Positions 16,999-23,300 of a stretch of 42,390 nt of DNA are shown here, piece after piece; position 1 is the stretch's first letter, and every line of letters begins with the position of its first letter. The notes below the pieces were generated by a model. It ran no database searches. It had not been told where the DNA came from and was given only the letters and a program-made list of their open reading frames with translations. The translations under genes and the position numbers were made by a program. Location of the stretch: the NCBI GenBank assembly GCA_017437745.1, contig JAFRYI010000001.1, positions 1 through 42,390 of the forward strand, given 5' to 3'. The stretch comes from Bacillota bacterium (GTDB lineage: Bacteria > Bacillota > Clostridia > Peptostreptococcales > Anaerovoracaceae).

Positions 16999-17724
16999 AT
17001 GAAAGGAAAAACAGCATTCAAGATAGCGGTGATCGGCGCGCTGCTCTACGGTATTTACTGTGTGCAGAAGGACAGGACCCTGATCGACACCGAGGAGGAT
17101 CTGGACGCCGAACGCAGACAGTTCAGGGAGGATCTTGAAAAAGACATACGTAAGGTGGCGGAAGCCGCGGACGATCTGGCGTCCTCCGTTAAGGCTGTCG
17201 TGGCGGAAGCCCTGAACGCCGGATCCGAGGGAGCTCCCGAGGAGGATCCCGATGCAGCTCCGGGCGCGGACCAGGACGTACCTGAGGCAGTTATAAACGA
17301 CGACATAGGACCGGAGCATGTAGGTATCGCAAATCCGTTTAAGGAACTTACGGAGGCTGAGTTCGTTTCAGCCTGCCCCAGAGAGCTGAACTATGCAGAC
17401 ATAGACGAAGACGATCCGTTCTTCTACACCATAGACGGCGATAAGACCATATACGGAATAAGGCTCCGCGATGCGGACTGCCTGGAATACGATTTCCGAA
17501 TGGTGCACGGGAGAGGGGACGCGGACATATCGGGCATGCATTACGACTGGACCCAGGAGATAAAGTACCCGGAGAACAAGCCGGAATGCACCGTATACCT
17601 TAACGACTCCGGCCAGGGAATATGCCTGTGGAAGGACCGCAGCTACCGCTACTCGCTGTCGCTTAAGGAAGGCGCTTCGCTGGTGAAGCTTGCCTGGATG
17701 CGCAAGAGGATCATCACCGTATAA
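16999..17724 (+). CDS. Membrane-anchored hypothetical protein
   Basis: A 241-residue protein with an N-terminal hydrophobic anchor (FKIAVIGALLYGIYCVQ). A charged, probably coiled-coil stretch runs from about residue 30 to 75 (TEEDLDAERRQFREDLEKDI..), then an acidic Ala/Pro/Asp linker, and then a globular domain of about 130 residues. The last domain has no family I recognise; its strand-rich pattern with YRLRDADCLEYDFRM-like segments suggests a small beta fold outside the membrane. GGGGGAA precedes the ATG. A TATAAT at 16959-16964 lies just after the folD terminator. Confidence 0.7.
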   Translation: MKGKTAFKIAVIGALLYGIYCVQKDRTLIDTEEDLDAERRQFREDLEKDIRKVAEAADDLASSVKAVVAEALNAGSEGAPEEDPDAAPGADQDVPEAVINDDIGPEHVGIANPFKELTEAEFVSACPRELNYADIDEDDPFFYTIDGDKTIYGIRLRDADCLEYDFRMVHGRGDADISGMHYDWTQEIKYPENKPECTVYLNDSGQGICLWKDRSYRYSLSLKEGASLVKLAWMRKRIITV

Positions 17725-17748
17725 GCTTCGGAAATAAAGAAACAAAAA

Positions 17749-17778
17749 GACCGGACGATATGCCGTCCGGTCTTTGTT
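17749..17778. terminator. Bidirectional terminator between convergent genes
   Basis: AGACCGGACG (17749-17758) pairs with CGTCCGGTCT (17764-17773) around a 5-base loop. It is followed by TTGTTTT on + and by TTTTTGTT on -. It serves the membrane-anchored hypothetical protein (+) and the amidohydrolase (-). Confidence 0.88.
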
Positions 17779-17795
17779 TTACCTGATGTTACTCG

Positions 17796-18608
17796 TTATA
17801 CGTCTATTCTGTATATCTTCCTGGCGTTATCCGCGAAAAGTTTCCTGTAATCTTCCTCCGTGTAATTCAGGTAGAGCAGGGCTTTTATCTCCACGCTGGC
17901 CGGGTTTACGGGGAAGTCCGTTCCGAACATGCATCTGTCAATTCCGTACGCGTCTATGCAGTCCCTCATTCCGAAAGCGCCCGCCCAGAACATGGTGGAA
18001 CTGGTGTCCACATACATGTTGTCGTACTTGGTGAGCAGCCTTTTGGAGTCTTCCCACACGGACCATCCGCCGAAGTGCGCTCCCACGAACGTCAGGTCCG
18101 GGAAGGCTTCCAGCACGTTAACTACTCGGTTGGGGTTGGAGAGGTCGCCGCGGTAATCGCCTGTGTGGACGAGGGCAGGCAGGCCTTTCCTTTCGCATAT
18201 CTCGAAGGCTTTCATGTAGCCGTCGCAGTCCACCGGAAATCCCTGGATGTCCGGATGTATCTTTATTCCGTGCATGCCAAGGGCGACAAGGTAGTCTATG
18301 TCCTTCTCCATGTCTTCGGAAAGCGGATGTACCGCTCCGAGAGCAGTCATCTTTCCGGGGTGTGAAGCGACCACCGAAGCCAGGTATTTATTGGCGGCGC
18401 CGACGTGTTCCGGCTTGGTCGCAACGGAGTGGATCAGAAAATGATCCATGCCATGCGTTTTGCCTTCCTTTATGAGAGTTTCGACGTTGCCCAGCCAGTA
18501 CATGGGGATGTGATAGAAATCCCCTATGGCTTCCGTAGCTTTTTCAGCTACTTTTTCCGGGAAGACGTGGCAGTGCGCGTCTATGCAGTAGTACTTGTTG
18601 TCGATCAT
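17796..18608 (-). CDS. Amidohydrolase-family metal-dependent hydrolase
   Basis: A 270-residue TIM-barrel hydrolase of the amidohydrolase-2 type. Metal ligands and active-site pieces are visible: DAHCHVFP (HxH), MHGIKIHPDIQGFP, ALVHTGD, VGAHFGGW and MFGTDFPV (final Asp). Relatives include decarboxylases of the ACMSD/resorcylate type and lactonases, so the reaction cannot be named. It is the last gene of the minus-strand island, 74 bases after ilvE. A 13-bp inverted repeat separates them. The upstream ribosome binding site is weak. Confidence 0.85.
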   Translation of the reverse strand: MIDNKYYCIDAHCHVFPEKVAEKATEAIGDFYHIPMYWLGNVETLIKEGKTHGMDHFLIHSVATKPEHVGAANKYLASVVASHPGKMTALGAVHPLSEDMEKDIDYLVALGMHGIKIHPDIQGFPVDCDGYMKAFEICERKGLPALVHTGDYRGDLSNPNRVVNVLEAFPDLTFVGAHFGGWSVWEDSKRLLTKYDNMYVDTSSTMFWAGAFGMRDCIDAYGIDRCMFGTDFPVNPASVEIKALLYLNYTEEDYRKLFADNARKIYRIDV

Positions 18609-18618
18609 GGTTATAAAG

Positions 18619-18664
18619 AGGGACCATCCCCAGAAGACATTTGCCTATCCCGGGGATCGTCCCT
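18619..18664. repeat. Inverted repeat between ilvE and the amidohydrolase
   Basis: AGGGACCATCCCC (18619-18631) and GGGGATCGTCCCT (18652-18664) are complementary except at one position, with a 20-base loop. On the minus strand it follows ilvE but has only a weak T tract (CTCTTTAT). It could be a weak terminator, an RNA-processing site or a REP-like element. Confidence 0.65.
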
Positions 18665-18682
18665 GAAGTTCTTCTTAAGATG

Positions 18683-19747
18683 CTAGCAGATCCTTACGGT
18701 CCAGCCGAACTTATCCTCTGCCTTTCCCCACTGGATGCCGGTGAGGGTGTCGTAGAGGTGCTGAGTCAGCTTGCCTATCTTGCCGTCGTTAAGGACGTAT
18801 TCCTTGTCCTTGTAGAGCAGGGTGCCGATGGGCGATACGACCGCGGCTGTGCCGCTTCCGAACGCTTCCTGGAGCTTTCCGGCTTCCAGGGCCTCGGCAA
18901 GCTCGTCCACGGAGATCTTTCTCTCTTCGACGGGTATTCCTTCGGACTTGAGCAGCTCTATTATGGACTTTCTGGTAATTCCGGGGAGTATGGAACCGCG
19001 CAGGGCAGGTGTTACCACGACTCCGTCTATCAGGAACAGAACGTTCATGGAGCCTACTTCCTCTATGTACTTAAGCTCCACACCGTCGAGCCACAGCACC
19101 TGGGAGTAGCCTTTTTCCTCGGCTCTCTGACCGGCTCTGTTGGACGCCGCGTAGTTTCCGCCGCACTTGGCTTCGCCCGTACCGCCGCGGACCGCTCTTA
19201 CGTCCTGATCCTCGATCATGATCTTGACCGGGTTGAGTCCTTCCTTGTAGTAGTTGCCTACCGGGGAGAGGATGATCGCGTAGGTAGCGTGCTGTACGGA
19301 GTGTACGCCAAGGTTCTCGTCGTTTCCGAAGCAGAACGGACGTATGTAGAGGCTGGTGTTCGGGGAGTGGGGGACCCAGTCTTTCTCGAGAGTGATGAGA
19401 GTCCTGAGCGCTTCCATGAACATTTCTTCCGGGAATCTGGGCAGGCAGAGCCTGTCGGCGGAATTGTTCATCCTGCGGGCGTTCTCCAGAGGCCTGAACA
19501 GCTGGATGCCGCCGTCCGGTCTTCTGTAGGCCTTAAGACCTTCGAATATCTCGGAACCGTAGTGCAGCGCGGTGCAGGCAGGGTGGAGACTGATAGGTCC
19601 GAAAGGGATTATCCTCGCGTCGTGCCAGCCCTTGTCCGGGGTGTAATCCATGAGGAACATGTGGTCGGTGAAGTATTTTCCGAAGCCGAGTACGGAATCG
19701 TCCGGCTTTTCCTTAAGCGTAGCAGCTTTTGTGATCTTGATGTCCAT
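18683..19747 (-). CDS. ilvE: Branched-chain amino acid aminotransferase
   Basis: A 354-residue class IV PLP enzyme of the longer BCAT type. Seen: HYGSEIFEGLKAYRRPDG, LYIRPFCFGND, the segment RGGTGEAKCGGNYAASNRA containing the PLP lysine, LDGVELKYIEEVGSMN and SPIGTL. It interconverts leucine, isoleucine and valine with their 2-oxoacids, using glutamate/2-oxoglutarate. It starts 12 bases after the gamma subunit of the 2-oxoacid:ferredoxin oxidoreductase. The enzyme complex and the transaminase therefore share an operon and, I infer, substrates. GGAGGCTAACG precedes the start. Confidence 0.95.
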   Translation of the reverse strand: MDIKITKAATLKEKPDDSVLGFGKYFTDHMFLMDYTPDKGWHDARIIPFGPISLHPACTALHYGSEIFEGLKAYRRPDGGIQLFRPLENARRMNNSADRLCLPRFPEEMFMEALRTLITLEKDWVPHSPNTSLYIRPFCFGNDENLGVHSVQHATYAIILSPVGNYYKEGLNPVKIMIEDQDVRAVRGGTGEAKCGGNYAASNRAGQRAEEKGYSQVLWLDGVELKYIEEVGSMNVLFLIDGVVVTPALRGSILPGITRKSIIELLKSEGIPVEERKISVDELAEALEAGKLQEAFGSGTAAVVSPIGTLLYKDKEYVLNDGKIGKLTQHLYDTLTGIQWGKAEDKFGWTVRIC

Positions 19748-19759
19748 CGTTAGCCTCCG

Positions 19760-20293
19760 TTATTTATAATCTCTTCCTGTCTCCATGGCCTTGCGGTTCA
19801 GATCCAGAAGATCCGCGTGTCTTGCGGAAATGCACTTCTTAAGGGACGCTTCAACGGTATCGACGTTGTAGTCTCCGAGCACCTCCAGCAGTTTTCCGAC
19901 GAGTATCATGTTTGCGAGGGTGGACGCGCCTATGTCTCCGGCCAGTTTGGTTGCCGGTACATAATAAACTTTTACGTCATCTCTTTGAACTTTGCGCTCT
20001 ATCAGGCTGCTGTCCACGAAGATGTATCCGCCCGGTTCCACCTTGCTCTCGTATCTGTCCAGAGAAGGAAGGTTCATCGCTACCAGCACGTCCGGCTCCA
20101 GAACTATGGGAGCGCCTATGGGTTCGTCGCTAATGGTCACGCCACAGCTCGCGGTGCCTCCGCGCATCTCCGGTCCGTAGGAGGGCAGCCAGCTTACGTT
20201 CTTATCCTCTATGAGGCCTTTGTACGCCAGGACCTTGCCCGAGAAGAGCAGTCCCTGTCCGCCGAATCCGGCGAAAAGATACTTTCTGGTCAT
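19760..20293 (-). CDS. 2-oxoacid:ferredoxin oxidoreductase, gamma subunit
   Basis: A 177-residue gamma-type subunit: FAGFGGQGLLFSGKVLA at the start, WLPSYGPEMRGGTASCGV, and LVAMNLPSLDRY. In the VOR/KOR class this subunit shapes the CoA-binding part of the enzyme. The ATG directly follows the stop of the beta subunit gene, so translation is coupled. With the alpha, beta and delta subunits it forms the 2-oxoisovalerate-type oxidoreductase that couples 2-oxoacid decarboxylation to acyl-CoA with ferredoxin reduction; the reaction is reversible. Confidence 0.93.
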   Translation of the reverse strand: MTRKYLFAGFGGQGLLFSGKVLAYKGLIEDKNVSWLPSYGPEMRGGTASCGVTISDEPIGAPIVLEPDVLVAMNLPSLDRYESKVEPGGYIFVDSSLIERKVQRDDVKVYYVPATKLAGDIGASTLANMILVGKLLEVLGDYNVDTVEASLKKCISARHADLLDLNRKAMETGRDYK

Positions 20294-21073
20294 TTATTTG
20301 TCCTCCTTTCCGCTAAGTCCGGGGATTATGCCGGCGCTTCTGTCCTTGTAGACTCCGAGCGGGTAGTAGGGGATCATCTTCTCGTCTATCCACTCCAGAG
20401 CCTTCTTAGGCGTCATTCCCCAGTTGGTGGGGCAGGAGCTCAGAACTTCTATGAGAGAGAAGCCTTTGCCTTCCACCTGGTTCTGGAAAGCCTTCTTGAT
20501 GGCCTTCTTTGCGGCTCTTACGTGGGCGACGCTGTTTACGGTGACTCTTTCCAGATATTCCGGGCCTTCCAGCTGGGAGAGCATCTCGCAGACCTTTACG
20601 GGGTATCCGCAGAGCTTGGGGTCTCTGCCGTAGGGAGAAGTCTGGGTGACCTGTCCCGGCAGGGATGTGGGGGCCATCTGGCCGCCCGTCATGCCGTATA
20701 TCGCGTTGTTTATGAAGATTATAGTTATGTTCTCGTTGCGGGCCGCCGCGTGGACGGTCTCGGCCATTCCTATGGATGCCAGGTCGCCGTCGCCCTGATA
20801 GGTGAACACTATCAGGTTGTCCGGATCGGACCTCTTTACGCCTGTGGCAACGGCCGGAGCTCTTCCGTGAGCCGCTTCGATCATGTCGCAGGCGAAGTAA
20901 TCGTAAGCCATTACGGAGCAGCCTACGGGAGCGATGCCTACGGTGCGGCCTTCTATGCCGAGCTCGTCTATGGCTTCAGCTACGAGTCTGTGAACTATTC
21001 CGTGCGTGCAGCCGGGACAGTAATGGAACGGCACATCGAGCAGCGCCTTGGGTCTTTCGAATACTACTGCCAT
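20294..21073 (-). CDS. 2-oxoacid:ferredoxin oxidoreductase, beta subunit (thiamine diphosphate-binding)
   Basis: A 259-residue beta subunit. Seen: HYCPGCTHGIVHRL at the N terminus, the thiamine-diphosphate motif YQGDGDLASIGMAE through IIFINNAIYGMTGGQMAPTS, and FSLIEVLSSCPTNW. The last segment is characteristic of KOR/VOR-type beta subunits. Beta carries the cofactor and the active site together with alpha. It begins one base after the alpha-subunit stop and is followed without a gap by gamma. Substrate choice between 2-oxoglutarate and branched 2-oxoacids is inferred mainly from the alpha subunit and ilvE linkage. Confidence 0.94.
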   Translation of the reverse strand: MAVVFERPKALLDVPFHYCPGCTHGIVHRLVAEAIDELGIEGRTVGIAPVGCSVMAYDYFACDMIEAAHGRAPAVATGVKRSDPDNLIVFTYQGDGDLASIGMAETVHAAARNENITIIFINNAIYGMTGGQMAPTSLPGQVTQTSPYGRDPKLCGYPVKVCEMLSQLEGPEYLERVTVNSVAHVRAAKKAIKKAFQNQVEGKGFSLIEVLSSCPTNWGMTPKKALEWIDEKMIPYYPLGVYKDRSAGIIPGLSGKEDK

Positions 21074-21074
21074 C

Positions 21075-22136
21075 TTACTTTACCTCCTTTGCTGCCTTCT
21101 CTATGGCTTCCAGGACCTGCTGCGGGGAGGGGATCATTCCTCCGGAACGGTAGCAGAGATCCACAGGGGCCTTGCACTCTATGGAGAGCTTTACGTCTTC
21201 TATCATCTGGCCCATGGAGAGCTCCACGCTTATGAAGCGCTTCGCGTGCTCCGCGGCCTTCCTGAACGCCTTGTCCGGGAAGGGCCATACGGTGATGGGC
21301 CTTATGAGTCCTGCCTTTATGCCTTTGGCTCTGGCGGCGTCCACCGCGTTCTTGGCTATTCTGGCGGATATGCCGAACGCCGCGACGATTATGTCAGCGT
21401 CGTCGGTAAGGTATTCCTCGGCGCGCTGCTCCTTCTCCTTGATTATCTCGTAGCGGGCGTAGCGCTCGTTGTTGATGCGTTCAAGCTTCTCCGGGTCGAG
21501 ATACAGGGAGTTGGATATGTTGTGGGGCCTGGCGCACTTGGTTCCCGTGGTCGCCCATGGCTTTGCGGGAGGCTCTTTTATCTCGAAATCGAAGGATACA
21601 GGCTCCATCATCTGGCCTGTCGTTCCGTCTGCCAGCACCATTGCGGGCATCAGATATTCGTCTGCCAATTCGAAAGCCTTGATGGTAAGCTCCGCCATCT
21701 CCTGCACGGAAGAGGGCGCAAGCACCAGTATGTGATAATCTCCGTGACCGCCGCCGCGGGTAGCCTGGAAATAGTCCGCCTGGCTGGGCTGTATTCCGCC
21801 CAGGCCCGGGCCTCCGCGCTGCGCGTTGACGATCACCGCGGGAAGATCGGTACCTGCAAGGTAGGATATTCCTTCGCCCTTAAGGGATATTCCGGGGCTG
21901 GAGGAAGATGTCATTACACGTTTTCCGGTAGAAGATACGCCGTATACCATGTTGATCGCGGCGATCTCGCTCTCGGCCTGAAGGAAGGTGCCGCCTATCT
22001 TGGGCATCCTCTTTGCCATGTATGCCGCTATCTCCGTCTGCGGCGTGATGGGGTATCCGAAGTAATGACGGCATCCGGCCATGATGGCGGCTTCCGCTAT
22101 AGCTTCGTTGCCTTTCATAAGTACTTTTTCAGCCAT
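21075..22136 (-). CDS. vorB: 2-oxoisovalerate:ferredoxin oxidoreductase, alpha subunit (VorB)
   Basis: A 353-residue alpha subunit. Seen: GNEAIAEAAIMAGCRHYFGY, PITPQTEIAAYMA, QAESEIAAINMVYGVSSTGK, VMTSSSSPGISLKGEG and RGGPGLGGIQPSQADYF. The sequence matches the protein usually annotated VorB (3-methyl-2-oxobutanoate dehydrogenase, ferredoxin) in Clostridia. The enzyme interconverts branched-chain 2-oxoacid + CoA and branched acyl-CoA + CO2 + reduced ferredoxin. It starts 9 bases after the ferredoxin-like delta subunit. A 2-oxoglutarate specificity cannot be fully excluded from sequence alone, but the adjacent BCAA transaminase favours branched substrates. Confidence 0.93.
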   Translation of the reverse strand: MAEKVLMKGNEAIAEAAIMAGCRHYFGYPITPQTEIAAYMAKRMPKIGGTFLQAESEIAAINMVYGVSSTGKRVMTSSSSPGISLKGEGISYLAGTDLPAVIVNAQRGGPGLGGIQPSQADYFQATRGGGHGDYHILVLAPSSVQEMAELTIKAFELADEYLMPAMVLADGTTGQMMEPVSFDFEIKEPPAKPWATTGTKCARPHNISNSLYLDPEKLERINNERYARYEIIKEKEQRAEEYLTDDADIIVAAFGISARIAKNAVDAARAKGIKAGLIRPITVWPFPDKAFRKAAEHAKRFISVELSMGQMIEDVKLSIECKAPVDLCYRSGGMIPSPQQVLEAIEKAAKEVK

Positions 22137-22145
22137 TTCGTAAAC

Positions 22146-22352
22146 CTACCTTTCCACCGTGATGATGCAGTCGGGGCACATAAGAGCGCAGGACGTGCAT
22201 CCTACGCATTCGTCGGGCTGGAAGCACTCGGCGGGGTGGTGTCCCTTTTTGTTGATGATGTCTGCGGACAGTCTGAGTATGCCTTTGGGGCACGCGTCGA
22301 TGCAGAGGCCGCAGCCTTTGCATTCGTCTGTCCTGAAAGTGACTTTTGCCAT
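22146..22352 (-). CDS. 2-oxoacid:ferredoxin oxidoreductase, delta subunit (2x4Fe-4S ferredoxin)
   Basis: A 68-residue ferredoxin-like subunit with two complete 4Fe-4S motifs, CKGCGLCIDACPKG and CVGCTSCALMCPDC. The two clusters relay electrons between the thiamine-bound intermediate and external ferredoxin. It is the first cistron of the oxidoreductase operon (delta-alpha-beta-gamma-ilvE). GGAGGATATT gives a strong ribosome binding site. The 282-base region upstream contains tandem structured repeats and separates it from the P-loop ATPase gene. Confidence 0.95.
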   Translation of the reverse strand: MAKVTFRTDECKGCGLCIDACPKGILRLSADIINKKGHHPAECFQPDECVGCTSCALMCPDCIITVER

Positions 22353-22382
22353 AATATCCTCCGTTAATTATTTATATCTTAT

Positions 22383-22628
22383 CGAGTCTGTGAGTTTGTA
22401 TTTTTCTCCGGCTCAGGTCCTCGGCGTAAACGCCTGCGGGACCCGTCGAAAAACACAAACTCGCAGCCTCGAATGATCATAATCTATTTGACTGCGTCTT
22501 CCGGCTCAGGTCCTCGGCGCAAGCGCCTGCGGGACCCGTCGAAAAACACAAACTCGCAGCCTCGAATAATTACAACCTACTTAACTGCGTCTTCCGGCTC
22601 AGGTCCTCGGCCATAGGCCTGCGGGACC
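22383..22628. repeat. Tandem 93-bp repeats with conserved hairpins upstream of the VOR operon
   Basis: The unit TCCGGCTCAGGTCCTCGG starts at 22407, 22500 and 22593, an exact 93-base period with about 2.4 copies. Each unit holds a hairpin GGTCC-TCGGCG...CGCCTGC-GGGACC. The apical pairs change together: GGCG/CGCC in copies 1 and 2 becomes GGCC/GGCC in copy 3. Copy 1 is further enclosed by a 24-base inverted repeat (22383-22406 against 22448-22471, about 21 matching positions). No gene is seen here. The array fills the 282 bases between the P-loop ATPase gene and the delta-subunit gene, so it could be a transcript-level control element or a repeat insertion. Confidence 0.85.
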
Positions 22629-22634
22629 GGCTGC

Positions 22635-23300
22635 TCAGTCGACCGGGCGCTTCTGAAGCTTCATCGGGAAGAGATCCGGGACCTGATCCTTAAGCGCGTC
22701 GTACAGGGATGCTTCCACGGTGGTCGCGATGAGCGGCAGGCCGGTCGCTTCCGCGCATTCCCTGCCGAACTGCAGGGAGGAGAGCACGGTCTCCGCCGTT
22801 GTGTCGGCGCCGAGGTTGGAGTTGTTGATGACTCCGGTAAACTTAAGGCCCGATGCAACCTCTATCTCGTATCTTACCTGCGCTACTTCCGCCGCGGTGC
22901 GTGTAAGGGGACGGAATCGGTTCGCTATGAGGAACATGTCGTAGTCGTCCTCTTCGCGAAGCTTCGGAGCCAGGCGGCCAAGAGCCACCGCTCCGCTGTC
23001 GTCTCCGCCTACGTCTATGACGCAGCTCAGCCCCTGGTCGTCTATTATCGCGTACATCTCCTGCGGAAGGGCCGGGATGTCCAGGTTGCTGTTTGCGTAG
23101 GGCGAAACTATCAGTTTTACTCCCGCAGCTTCCAGTTCAGCACGGCTGTCCAGTGTGCGGTAGTAGGGATTGACTATGTCCAGGTCCGCTATCGCCACGC
23201 GGTCGCGCTGAGAACTGAGCTCTATGGCCATGTTTACCGCTATGTTGGTCTTTCCGCTGCCGTAGTGTCCGGCTACCAGCGTTACCCGTTTATAGCGCAT
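22635..23300 (-). CDS. P-loop ATPase of MinD/ParA-like fold, function unknown
   Basis: A 221-residue P-loop NTPase. Walker A is AGHYGSGKTNIAVNMA, switch/Walker B-like segments are IADLDIVNPYYRTLD and CVIDVGGDDSGAVALG, and the nucleotide specificity part is FLIANRFRPLT and GVINNSNLG. The family resembles CobQ/MinD/BioD-fold proteins but has no characterised function I can name. Its start overlaps the end of the acyl-CoA synthetase gene by 11 bases, so the two are made together. It may be a maturation or delivery factor for the neighbouring enzymes; this is inference. Confidence 0.85.
   Translation of the reverse strand: MRYKRVTLVAGHYGSGKTNIAVNMAIELSSQRDRVAIADLDIVNPYYRTLDSRAELEAAGVKLIVSPYANSNLDIPALPQEMYAIIDDQGLSCVIDVGGDDSGAVALGRLAPKLREEDDYDMFLIANRFRPLTRTAAEVAQVRYEIEVASGLKFTGVINNSNLGADTTAETVLSSLQFGRECAEATGLPLIATTVEASLYDALKDQVPDLFPMKLQKRPVD

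Noticed and set aside
18619-18664. Terminator for ilvE
   Set aside because: The hairpin is followed by only a weak, interrupted T tract on the minus strand, so it was listed as an inverted repeat instead.
22383-22628. CRISPR array
   Set aside because: The 93-base units are repeated almost whole with no unique spacers of 30-40 bases, and no cas gene is in the window.
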